Positions 1 through 11,150 of a stretch of DNA of 64,000 nt are shown here, piece after piece. This DNA is from Mya arenaria. Taxonomy: Eukaryota > Mollusca > Bivalvia > Myida > Myidae. Position 1 is the first letter of the stretch. Every line of letters begins with the position of its first letter. The position numbers and the translations under genes were made by a program. The DNA is taken from NCBI RefSeq assembly GCF_026914265.1, contig NC_069126.1, positions 73,152,732 to 73,216,731 on the forward strand. Direction: 5' to 3'. A model generated the notes under the pieces. That model was not told the DNA's origin. It did not search any database and was given only the letters and a program-made list of their open reading frames with translations.

Positions 1-2952
1 ACCTGGGACTGTCCAAGTACGTCCCTACCTTTGAGGAACAAGACGTTGATCTACAGGTCTTCTTGTCTCTCAACGACAATGATCTCAAGGAAATTGGAAT
101 CAAGTAAGATTTGGTTTAAGGGTGATGGATACATAATTCCTCACCCTAGTCCAAGAACTCAATATGTGCGTATAAAAATCAGAGGTCGAAATTAACACAA
201 GCCTGCAAGCCCTGCACTGGTAAAATGTCTTCCAGACTTGCTCAAATTTTGAATTTTATATAGCAGGGCTTGTTAAAGAATTTGATGCCAAGCGATAGTA
301 TAAGAATTTAGGCTTGTTCTACCAAATGTCTAATTTCAATGACTGTAAAATGCAAGCCGCTATGCATTAAGGTGAATAAAAAGAAGAAATCTGAATGGTT
401 AAAGAGGATGCTAATGTGTCAACTATATTGTCTTACGCCTTTTTTTAAATGAAAAGAAGTATATCTTCTAAACTACAACTGTATACCTTATATAAACTAA
501 AAGCCATAATAATATGTTAACTGAGGTCTTGTCTGTTAGTAATAATCATAAGAAAGATGTTGATTGTTGGAGGTTTTCTAAAGGTATTTTTATTCTTTGC
601 TGTTTAAAATATACATGTAGGTGATACTTATTGGTTAAAAATAGTTATATTAACTGTTGTTTGAAATGTTGAACTCTTCAGATTATTTGGTCCTCGCAAA
701 AAGATGATGAACGCCATTGCGAGGTGGCACGGGAAGGCCAGGATTTCTGTGGGGGAACTTGAGCAGGCATATGCTGATAGATTAGAAGGAGAAATGCAAG
801 AAATGGGTGTGCAGTTGCAAATGGTATGTGTTTTTGTGTTATATTTTTTATTTTTTTAATAAGTATACTCTTACTTTGTTCAACATTTTTTACAACATTG
901 ACACGGCTCTCTGGAAAATGTTGTTTTGAAGAAATGTCATGTGGCTAGTAAATGGAAAAATTGAAACAAGTCATGTGGTTGAAGCTGAAATGCGAGAGAA
1001 GAGGCGCAGCTGCAAATCCGAGGTATTGGATTGTTATTAAGGCAGTTACTGGAGGTGTTGGATTTTGAAATGCATGTATCATTATTGTTTTAGAGGCACT
1101 TACTGGAGGTGTTGAATTTTGAAATGCATGTATCATTACTGTTTTAGAGGCACTTACTGGAGGTGTTGGATTTTGAAATAAATGTATCATTATTGTTTTA
1201 GAGGCACTTACTGGAGGTGTTGGATTTTGAAATACATGTATCATTATTGTTTTAGAGGCACTTACTGGAGGTGTTGGATTTTGAAATGCATGTATCATTA
1301 TTGTTTTAGAGGCACTTACTAGAGGTGTTGGATTTTGAAATTAGAGGCACTTACTGGAGGTGTTGAATTTTTAAGTGCATGTATCATTATTGTTTTAGAG
1401 GCACTTACTGGAGGTGTTGAATTTTGAAATAAATGTATCATTATTGTTTTAGAGGCACTTACTGGAGGTGTTGGATTTTGAAATAAATGTATCATTATTG
1501 TTTTAGAGGCACTTACTGGAGGTGTTGGATTTTGAAATACATGTATCATTATTGTTTTAGAGGCACTTACTGGAGGTGTTGGATTTTGAAATACATGTAT
1601 CATTATTGTTTTAGAGGCACTTACTGGAGGTGTTGGATTTTTAAGTGCATGTATCATTATTGTTTTAGAGGCACTTACTGGAGGTGTTGGATTTTGAAAT
1701 ACATGTATCATTATTGTTTTAGAGGCACTTACTGGAGGTGTTGGATTTTGAAATAAATGTATCATTATTGTTTTAGAGGCACTTACTGGAGGTGTTGGAT
1801 TTTGAAATACATGTTTAAGAGGCGCTTTTGAAGAGTTTCGTAGATTGCCATGGGTGGTCAAGAACATTCGAAAGAAACTGTTTGTAAAAAGAAAACAAAG
1901 AAGTACTTGTCATATGAAAGATAAAATATGTAACATTGATGAATGTTATAATTTACATTTAAAAGAAACCAGCCAAAACCCTTGTGAAATTATGACATAA
2001 TGCTATAGAATGAAGTTGAAGTATTTAATATGAGATGAATTATGGTAAACACTCGCTTCTCACCTAGGCGTCCTAGGTTCAATTCCCGGCCTGGGCGCAT
2101 GTGGGTTTGGTTGGTGGTCACCAAGCCGGACAAGAGGGTTTTCTCCGGTTTCTACAGTTTCCCCCACAACAAAAGACCACACTCTCATGCAACATCATGC
2201 TTATGAGAGTGACTTAGTATAAGGTTAATATAACTTTCTTCACAATTGTTGTAAAACTATTTGTGGTTTTTAGGCTGTTGAGCAGCTAGAGAAATTAAAA
2301 GCGCAGGTGAAACAAGAACAACAACTCCGTAATGTGACAGAGTCTTGCCTGATGGAAGAACGCGGTGCATGGACGCAAGTTCAGAGAATCGTCGTGGATA
2401 CCAGGCAGCAGTGTGAGGACTTTAAAGATGCACTACGCAAACTTATGTAAGTTTTGAAATTTGTTAAGGATAAAAGTTAAGAATTTTATGTATGTGGAGA
2501 TGGGGTTTCAATAGTTTATTAAAATGCAAAAGATATTAACTTTTAAAAATCTTTTTTAACTTTTATTGAAAAAACACACAATTGAAATGAAAATCCTGTG
2601 CACCATTAGTATTTGCTATGAGGCTTATTTTGAAAAAGAACACCTCAGCACAAAAAGTGATAATACCTTGTGTAGTAAAGATACTTCATTATTTTACAAA
2701 TGTATTTTTTACAGGCAATACATAGCAGAACTGAAATCTAGAGTCCCAGTCGAGCTTCAAGGTCATCAAAAGCGACCAGTCAGAGGATCGGGTAAGGACG
2801 AAAAAGGCGTGTTTCCAGCAGAGACAGTGGCACGCAAGGTTGATTACTATATACAAGAGATACAGCTGTTATTGACCAATGTTACGGCTAATACAGACAG
2901 ACTTCTTGGGAGAAACACACACACAGAGTCACCTGAACGAACATATACTTGA
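1..2952 (+). CDS. ANKS3: ANKS3-like protein, C-terminal four exons (5' part outside window)
   Basis: Four spliced segments give one continuous frame: <1-103, 682-823, 2274-2446 and 2715-2952 (TGA at 2950-2952). Introns start GTAAG, GTATG and GTAAG and end in AG, and the codon phases fit at each junction. The visible 217 aa begin inside a SAM domain (motifs [34 protein letters not shown]) and run into a charged, probably coiled-coil tail ([16 protein letters not shown], then [17 protein letters not shown]). From known families, SAM followed at once by LFGPRKKM and this coiled coil is the C terminus of ANKS3, an ankyrin-repeat/SAM adaptor that works with NEK8, ANKS6 and BICC1 in cilium and kidney-type signalling complexes. 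The ankyrin repeats would lie upstream, outside the window. The second intron carries a minisatellite and a SINE. The identity comes from recognised motifs, not from an alignment; another SAM-domain adaptor is the main alternative. Confidence 0.8.
1035..1815. repeat. 54-bp minisatellite in ANKS3-like intron 2
   Basis: About 14 tandem copies of a 54-bp unit with the core TTAGAGGCACTTACTGGAGG, followed by GGATTTTGAAAT and a short spacer. The period is exact: TTACTGG recurs at 1046, 1100 and onward. One short or interrupted unit lies near 1320-1375. Because 54 is a multiple of three and the unit lacks stops in two frames, spurious 90-180 codon reading frames cross it on both strands. It lies wholly within the 824-2273 intron. 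Confidence 0.95.
2046..2225 (+). mobile_element. tRNA-derived SINE, copy 1 (5' truncated)
   Basis: Begins inside a tRNA-like head. The B-box-like GGTTCAATTCC is present but the A box is missing. It continues into a body with CCAAGCCGGACAAGAG, TTTCTCCGG and CCACACTCTCATGC. The same head and body recur at 34204-34385, and the head alone at 18283-18350. It sits in the ANKS3-like intron, sense to the gene. Confidence 0.75.
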
Positions 2953-4170
2953 TGGACATTTATTGTTGAAAAGAAGTCATTTAGGTAATAGTTACTGCAC
3001 ATCTTTGAAGCGCTCATTAATCATTTTAATCAAAAGGGTACTAGGTAACATAACTCAGGGCTCTAAAGTTCAGGATTTATTCTGGAATTGGGATTGAGAG
3101 CTTTTTCTATAGACTATTGCATTGTTGTAAGGTGGTTTTTTATATTTGCATCAAAAACAGTAGAAAGTACCTTGAAATGAATATAAATGACTTTGGAAAA
3201 AGGGGTCTACTTTTCAAGATTGACAATTATCAGCTGTTAGATCCCCTGGAAACTGTTTGTATATGTTTGGACAATGTTCTATAACTGGTGTGCTGTATAG
3301 TGGATAGTGAAAAGCGCTGTAATTTATTTGCACGCTAGCTATGTAATGTATAGATGAAAACAAAGGGAACACTCATTAATGGTACATCTATTACTTTTGG
3401 TGTTATTGGCAGCATTGTCAGCTAAAGCTTTGGAAGGTATTGTTGCTTGGGGAATAAAGGACAGGGTTTTAGGGGAATAGAATGGAGAAGGGGATTTTAA
3501 CAACCCATAGGATATGTATATCTGTCTCTTTTTTTGGGGGGAAAGGGAAAGGGGGATGATGATTTTAGCAGAATAGACAGGTTTTGGAGATTACATGATA
3601 AACATATCTCTCTCTTCGTTTTTTGAGGGATGGGGAAATGAAAGGGGCGTGAGACTTTTAGGGGAATGTAAGGAAGTTAACAAACTACATTATACATTTA
3701 CATAGATCTGTCAGTGTAGATCTGTCAGTGTTTCTTTATTTGTTTGTTAGAGAAATTTTGTTATTGAAATCAATTGAAATTGCCAACCAAATAGTTATCT
3801 TTTTTCCTAAAGACTGAATGTTAATGTAATTTTAAAATAATTTTTACATTTAAGTATTAAGTATGTTAATATAATTTCATCAGAACTCATACTTCCCAAT
3901 GTAAGTTGTATGGTTTTTCATTCACATTTCCCAGTGATTTGCAATCAGCAATGATGTATTACAGATATTTAGCAATATTTTTGCGTTGTATTACATCTTT
4001 TCCATGCCACCATTTGCAATATCTTAAGAAATCCAATGTACTACTTGTAATATGCCAGTTATTTTATCATAAGTCATAAATTTTGTGACCCCATTATATT
4101 GTTATGGTATCATTTGAAGGTGTAATATTTGCAGATTACAGCACAAGAAATAAAGCACTAAAATACATTC
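2953..4170 (+). other. 3' UTR of the ANKS3-like gene
   Basis: No further coding sequence is seen. An AATAAA at 4149-4154 is the best distal polyadenylation signal; an earlier AATAAA at 3453-3458 is an alternative. A short direct repeat (AGATCTGTCAGTGT) lies near 3705-3730. UTR extent is inferred from the signals only. Confidence 0.45.
4149..4154 (+). terminator. Candidate poly(A) signal AATAAA
   Basis: Canonical hexamer about 1.2 kb after the ANKS3-like stop codon, in AT-rich sequence. Position and sequence are the only support. Confidence 0.4.
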
Positions 4171-4889
4171 TACAGTTACTGCTGTTTGTATTTTTGTTAT
4201 TTATTTCATTTGAAATTGAATGTGATTTTAATTTAATATTTTTTTTTAAAATACAAGCATAAAAGACAATTTTCAATAGAGAAACTGTCGCTTTTGGCAA
4301 ATTAGAGCATTTTCTGTGACTTTTAAAATATTATTAGCAATCGAGTTCTTATGTGAACTTTCGATAATGTTATCAGAAAACAAGCATTTTGTTTCCTTCT
4401 CACATGTAATATTTTTATTTGATGTCTGACCTTATTAAACATATAGGAGACCCTTTAAGTGAAAAGTTTATTTCATTACTCTCTTACCAGTATACAAGAT
4501 AATGTTTAGGGATGTAATCTAAATTTTAGCAGAAATTTTGAGTCTTTTTAAATGTTTTTACTACAAAATTAGCAATTTTATTTCTTTTATTTTGAATGTC
4601 ATGGTTTAAAATTGTCATTGTTTTATTGGGGACATTGTTAAGATAATTATTATGCTTATGTGTATGTTAGTAAATTAAACCAGTAATTTTAAATGGAGTA
4701 CTTGGTATCTTTAATTGAAAAAGATTATTGAGGGTATTGTATGTACTGGTTAACCTCCTGTATAGTGCATTTTGTTAGTCCTGTTTATACAATAGCTTCA
4801 AATTGTTTTATAGTTTCAAAGGATCAGATATTTAGGTACAGGGTGATTTCCAGGTCAGGGGTAATATCTGTGTCAGGGTATATATCCGG

Positions 4890-5255
4890 GTTGGGGAATT
4901 ATAAATGTGCTGATATCCTGGTACAGGGTGTGAGAAATATAGATGAGCAGATATCCTGGTTTAGGGTGGGAGAAATATAGATGAGCAGATATCCTGGTTT
5001 AGGGTGGGAGAGATATAGATGAGCAGATATCCTGGTTTAGGGTGGGAGAGATATAGATGATCAGATATCCTGGTTTAGGGTGGGAGACATATAGATGACT
5101 AGATATCCTGGTTTAGGGTGGGAGAGATATAGATGACTAGATATCCTGGTTTAGGGGGGAGAGATATAGATGACCAGATATCCTGGTTTAGGGGGCAGAG
5201 AAACATGTATACATTATTGGATATCCAGGGCCAGGGTTGGAGAAAAATAGATCTG
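4890..5255. repeat. 38-bp minisatellite
   Basis: Tandem copies of a unit with GATATCCTGGTTTAGGG and GAGATATAGATGA. GATATC starts at 4988 and 5026, giving a 38-bp period. The first copies (from about 4820) and the last (to 5255) are diverged and the middle ones nearly identical; about nine or ten units in all. Confidence 0.9.
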
Positions 5256-7381
5256 TCTTTTCATTTTCTTGTAAAGGAATATTTTATTTATCCAAATTAT
5301 TCTGTCATTTATATGTATTGAAATTGAAAATTAATATCTGTAAAATCTTGAACCGTACACATGTGTGGTCAATAATAAATTTTGATCAATTATTTTGTTA
5401 ACAATTGAAAAGGGAAATAATTTAAGGGGAATATATTATGGGAATGCATAATGATTAATGAAAACGTTCATACTGTTGTGAATTACCTTCATTTTTTGCA
5501 TGTATGGTATACAATGCTTACATATTTCGATCTTACTTGTTTGTCTAGTTGTCAGAGTTGACATAGTTGTTATTATGAAGTGTGTTTTATATTGAAAGGT
5601 TATCATTTCTATTCAAAATGTTTGTTATTTCTAAACGCAAAACTTGTTTTTGATAAAAACCTTTTATGCTTGAAATTTATTTTACAACAGTTTTGGAACA
5701 ATTTATTACAATATTTTGTGATAACATTTGCACAATGTTATGAGGAAATTTGATCTCACAGAATGAAACTAACATAAATGATTTGTGGCTCTAGTATCTC
5801 AGCTTTTTATATTAATTTTACTAATATGGTGACACATTTTTTAATTACTAATAGACAGACAGTCAATTAGTAGCACACCTTAATGTACATCCTCAATTAA
5901 CATTTTTTATGTTGTTGTTGTTTTTTTATATCCATTTGCATACATGTACAATTTGTAAACAACTTACAACAGCTTGCATAATGCAACTTCATATTGAATT
6001 AATATTATATAGCATGAATTGTGTGCATATTTCTTTTTCTTTTTTGTAAGATGTACAGTTTGATAAAAAATGGTTGTATGTTTATGTCGCACCAAAGGAT
6101 TTTTTGCTGAAAGTGGTTTTTCTTTGTAGTAAATGAGTTAGTCAGTTACACATATTGACATATTTGTGACGTATGATGTCGGCGAAAATAAGTCATGTGG
6201 AGGCAGACGCATAATTATCAGAAATTGGGATTTATCAAAGTGATTGGATAAATAGTCAACTCATCACAACATGTAGAACTGATGAAGTGATATTTTCTAA
6301 ATAGCTGTGATTGTCCACTTACCAGGAACAATACTTTGAAAAAAAACTCCATAGGAAAGGACTAATTTTTATTGACAACATCACATTCATATGGTTCAAT
6401 TTATACTGAGTGCAACAGCATAATTTTTTCCAAACCAGGATTTCTGACTTTTGGCAAAAAATCACGTGTTGCGACAGTGTTTCTGGTTGTTGAAAATAAT
6501 ATGTAATTTTTCATTTGCAAATAGTCTCGTGTAAAATAGCTGTGATAGATAATATGTATTCCGTCCAATTTGTGTTCAGTGTTCTAACATTTATCATTGT
6601 CTTTATCTAATAATTTATCATTTAGCTGAAAGCATTAACTGTGTTTAAAGGGGCACTCCCAAGCTTGGATCAAGAGCCAGCATTTCCATTTCAAGTAAAG
6701 ATTCACCAATAGTTTAAGCCTATTATAGATTTTCTGGTTTTCCCAAGCTATTCCTCCAGTACAAACAAAATTATACCATTTTAATATACACAGGATAGTT
6801 AGGAAACAATAGAGTCACTGGACTGTTACATGAATTTCAATAGCTCAAAATTCACCTTTTATTTTTACCGGCATGGGAAAACCCAGTTATGTGAATTCTG
6901 GGCTAGATATACATGTATTGATATGTGATAATGAAAGGCATCATTATGATTTGCAAGGGCAAGAAATGTTCCTGTAAATTTATTTTTGTTGAATTACAAA
7001 AGTGTGTACAGTGTTATGGTATGAAACTGTATGAGCAGTTGTGATATACAAGTAAAAAATGATTAAAAAATCAGCAGAAATGCATTAGATTTATTTTATA
7101 TTTGAACAAACTGTCAGAGACGAAATGCTCCTTTTAATAAATGTCTTCAGAATCATGAGAAATGACAGTTGGAATCAAAACTTAAGAAGGACCCATAGGG
7201 ACTTTACATTTTATAATTCTTGATATGACACTTCACAATTTCATGTCAGGATGTTTCATCAAGTGTGAAATGGTGATATTTAAAGCGTGAAGTTTGAAAG
7301 TTGTGATTATTTTAAAGGAAATTTGCGAAATCATAAAATTTGGAGTCATCACAGTTCTTTTGCAAAAAATCCATAGACTAC
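5256..7381. other. AT-rich intergenic sequence, no gene seen
   Basis: No coding exon, RNA gene or strong repeat recognised. Short open frames here have no recognisable domains. Confidence 0.5.
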
Positions 7382-7727
7382 TTAAAGCTGCACTCTCACA
7401 GATTGAACGTTTTGACAACCTTTTTATTTTTTGTCTTGGAATGAACTAATTTTGGCGAAAATCCATGGAAACCAGTTATATTAGACTGCTGACAAAAAAT
7501 TAAATTGCAGATTTTTATATTTAAGTTAAAAAATTGATGTTTTATGCATTTTTCTTAAACCGAAGGTAACGGTTTAAGCCATAAAACATTAATTTTGAAC
7601 GGAAATATTATAATCTATGCTCTGATTTTTTGTCAGCAATCTTATATCATTGGTTTGCAGATATTTACAAAAAGGCAAAAAATAAAAAAGTTGTAAAAAT
7701 GGTATATCTGTGATAGTGCAGCTTTAA
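7382..7727. mobile_element. Foldback MITE family A, copy 1
   Basis: A 346-bp sequence that is an inverted repeat along nearly its whole length. It starts TTAAAGCTGCACTCTCACAG and ends GTGCAGCTTTAA, with the centre near the paired TTAAACC and GGTTTAA. TTAA at both ends fits a TTAA target duplication of the piggyBac/Kolobok type. Related copies lie at 18837-19190, 22022-22374 and, as a 3' end only, 55645-55716. No coding capacity, so non-autonomous. Confidence 0.85.
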
Positions 7728-9070
7728 AATCAATTTATAGAAGAAATGAAATTCACTTGTGTGTTTAGACAATCACCATAGATCAGAATAGTTTGTGGAA
7801 ACACATTTAGAGGTTATAATTTATAAATAGAACAGTGTGTCACATCAAAGAAGTCTCCTATTACTGACAAACGTTACTGCTGATTATGAGTGGCACATTG
7901 TATTGTGTTTAAGAACAATTACAGGATGAACAAATTTATTCACAATACTAGACCACTAGTGTTGATTTTACTTTTTTTTGTTAGCTTCAAGTAATGTATT
8001 GTTTTGAAGACTGGAGTCATCAGTGTTTTTTTCTACATGTTACACAATACCATCTTACATGCCCTAAGCTAACATTTCATGTTTAGTTTCATTATTTGTG
8101 TTGTCAAATTGAAATTGACAAACATGTTAAACATGTGCAATAAAATAAAAGATCTAGAACAAAATGGGTTTATTAGTAACTTACTGTGCCATAGCATACT
8201 ATTTCTGCTTCTATTTTTATGTCCCCTGTGTAAAATGGCAGACGCATAGGGACAATGTTGTCTGATGTTCGAGTTCCATACTTCTAAGTCTGCTCTCTTA
8301 CTAAACATTTTTTAACCTATATTTTCCAAACTTGGTTACAGTGTTTATGGGCATACTATCTCAGCTGAGTTAATTTTACGGTGATAAGCCTTGAATTGTC
8401 CAAGTTTGACCAAATTTATCTTAGTCCTCTCTCTTCCTAACGTTCTTATCCAATTCTTCGCTAATCGGATGACAATGATATACCAATTAGATATAATCAT
8501 TGTCATCCGACTAGTGAAGGACCGTATATCTATTTATATATTCTAGAGTTAAGGCCATTAAATTGTCATAACATGGCTAAATTTACTATTCCATTATTTT
8601 AATTTGAGCATTTCTTCTCCAACACTTACAAAATCATCAAACTATTCGTATACTTAGATGTTAAAATTTGGCCTAATTGATCTTATATTTTCAAATGCCC
8701 AATAATTTCATATCCAATCATTAATAACCCTCCAGATTGCAACATTGCAATTTGAAGTTATTAGCCTCATCATTTTAATATATCACTGCCAGTGTTCTTA
8801 ATAAGAGGTTATGGGTTTATTCCCTGCAAGGAGTACTTTCTTATGGACTCTTAAAAAGGACACCAGTACTGGATTCTGCCCAGATTTTTTTGTCTATTGA
8901 GTGGCTTTTGTGTTAAGTATTTGCAAAATATTTCTAGCACAATACATAACTTTAACCTTTCTTTCGTCTTCAAAAAGACCAAGTTAATAATAACCTGGCG
9001 TTTTTCAAACAAAGGAGTCAAAAGTCTTTTTAAATACATTTAACACTCATCTGAGCAGATACAAACATAT
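7728..9070. other. Intergenic, with a small inverted repeat at 8466-8512
   Basis: No gene seen. At 8466-8512 the 14-base CGGATGACAATGAT and its complement face each other across a short AT spacer, a small hairpin or MITE remnant. Near 8218-8240 a piece (ATGTCCCCTGTGTAAAATGG) may be another repeat end. Confidence 0.45.
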
Positions 9071-10612
9071 AACAAGAGATGTTTGTCGAACATTATGCCC
9101 CCCCTGAGCGCCATGTTGTCAGGATTAAATGGACAATTGAATGAAATATGCATGGACCGAAATGACAGCTGATTTATTGCTGTTTTAAGATTATGACCAT
9201 TAAAGTGTGAGGATAAAGTGTTTTATGACCGTCATGACCTTTGACTCTATGAACTCAAAATCCAGAGTCATCAGCTGGTCACCAGGAATCTAAATGTCAA
9301 GTTTGAGGGCCATGGGTGCAGGCATTGTCAAGTTATCACAAGACAAGTTTTTTTCGTTCAAGGTCACTGTGACCTTGACCTTTGACCTGATGACCCCTTA
9401 AATCATAAGGGGTCACCTACAAGTCAGATGCAACTCCAAGTCAAGCTTGAAGGCCATGGGTTCAGGCATTGTTGAGTTATCACTCAGACAACCTTTTACC
9501 ATTCCAGGTCACTGTGACCTTGACCTTTGGCCAGATGACCCCCAAAAACCATAGGGGTCATCTCCTGGTCAGGCCAATTCTCCAAGTCAAATTTGAGGGC
9601 CATGGGTGCAGGCATTGCTGAGTTATCAGTCGGACAACCTTTTACCATTCAAGGTCACTGTGACCTTGACCTTTGGCCCAATGATCCCCAAAACAATAGG
9701 GGTCATCTACTGGTCAGGCCCAACCTCCAAGTCAAGTTTGAGGGCCATGGGTGCAGGCATTGTTGAGTTATCACATGAACAACCTTTTACCATTAAAGGT
9801 CACTGTGACCTTGACCTTTGACCCATTGAGTCCAAAAAACAATAGGGGTCAGCTACTGGTCAGGCCCAACCTCCAAGTCAAGTTTGAGGGCCATGGGTGC
9901 AGGCATTGTCACGTTATCACTCGGACAACCTTTTACCATTCAAGGTCACTGTGACCTTGACCTTTGGCCTGATGACCCCCAAAAACAATAAGGGTCAACT
10001 ACTGGTCAGGCCCAACCTCCAAGTCAAGTTTGAGGGCCATGGGTGCAGGCATTGTCACGTTATCACTCGGACAACCTTTTACCATTCAAGGTCACTGTGA
10101 CCTTGACCTTTGGCCTGATGACCTCCAAAAACAATAGGGGTCAACTACTTGTCAGGCCCAACCTCCATGTCAAGTTTGAGGGCCATGGGTGCAGGCATTG
10201 TCACGTTATCACTCGGACAACCTTTTACCATTCAAGGTCACTGTGACCTTGACCTTTGGCCTGATGACCCCCAAAAACAATAGGGGTCAGCTACTGGTCA
10301 GGCCCAACCTCCATGTCAAGTTTGAGGGCCATGGGTGCAGGCATTGTTGAGTTATCACTCGGACAAGCTTTAAAATTATTTTACCATTAAAGGTCACTGT
10401 GACCTTGACCTTTGACCCGATGACCCCCAAAATCAATAGGGGTCATCTACTGGTCAGCCCCAACCTTCATGTGAAGTTTGATGACCATACGTCCAGGGAT
10501 TGTTGAGTTATCACTCGGACAAGCTTTGGTCTACCGACGGACGGACCGACCGACATACCGACATGCCTGTGCAAAGCAATATACCCCTCTTCTTCGAAGG
10601 GGGGCATAAAAA
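9071..10612. mobile_element. ATGCCCC-ended repetitive element with 146-bp internal tandem units
   Basis: The left end has ATGCCCCCCC (about 9095) and the right end the inverse GGGGGGCAT (about 10598-10606), preceded by GACGGACGGACCGACCGAC. The interior is about eight tandem units of 145-146 bp carrying GAGGGCCATGGGTGCAGGCA, TCGGACAACCTTTTACCATT, AGGTCACTGTGACCTTGACC and AATAGGGGTCA. The last unit has a ~10-bp insertion. The same end structure (TATGCCCC, GTCCGTCCG, AAGGTCA) recurs at 56331-56470. No transposase frame; the short frames inside repeat with the unit. From general knowledge this looks like a repeat widespread in bivalve genomes. Confidence 0.8.
9361..10415. promoter_or_regulatory. 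Array of eight perfect ERE-like palindromes with an adjoining ERRE/NR5A-type half-site
   Basis: The 15-mer AGGTCACTGTGACCT occurs, unchanged, at 9361, 9506, 9652, 9797, 9943, 10089, 10235 and 10391. It is the inverted repeat AGGTCA-N3-TGACCT, the consensus oestrogen response element, and the GGTCACTGTGACC core is the complement of the classic vitellogenin-type ERE. In every copy TGACCTTGACCTTTG follows, whose complement contains TCAAGGTCA, the extended half-site of ERR and NR5A receptors. The match is seen directly; receptor binding is not shown. Confidence 0.6.
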
Positions 10613-10710
10613 GTGATAAAAAGTCATCATGTTAATAAACAAAGCAAATCAATACATTAACAAAGCCATCACCTTGGAGCAAAAAATGTTACTGTACCAA
10701 GTAACACGCA

Positions 10711-10716
10711 TTTATT
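10711..10716 (-). terminator. Candidate poly(A) signal for CCDC12
   Basis: TTTATT on the plus strand reads AATAAA on the minus strand, about 435 bases past the CCDC12 stop. It is the first clear hexamer found there. Weak, position-based support. Confidence 0.35.
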
Positions 10717-11150
10717 TGCATGTACTTGTACTTAACGTTATTTTTATAAATATATTTATGACCTAAATGATACATAATCCTAGTATTCCACTTTGATAAG
10801 AGTTCCTACGAAACATTTTACCATTTTAGTATGAGCATTTGTAAATGTAACATATTAAATTGGATATAATGGCCCCGTCTGAGACCAATGTTACAATGCA
10901 TAACACTTAAGCTTGCATCATCAAAATTCTTCCAATTAACATTTACCTTTATAATCTTTGAGATGGCCTTTTGTGATTATAACATGCATGTACCACACAA
11001 TAATCTTTCCATTTGGCATAACGTAACTTTATCTCAAAATATATCTTCAACATTGTCTTCCACTGTTTGATAATAATCATGTCACAACATTTTCCCATCA
11101 CGTTCAATTACTAATATAAACTGGTCCTTAATCATCTCCATGTCTGCATT

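Noticed and set aside
2879..3097. Alternative 72-codon plus frame overlapping the last ANKS3-like exon
   Set aside because: It overlaps the better-supported frame and continues into the 3' UTR without domain or splice support.
9606..10246. Four successive ~67-codon plus frames
   Set aside because: They repeat every 146 bp with the tandem unit; non-coding mobile repeat.
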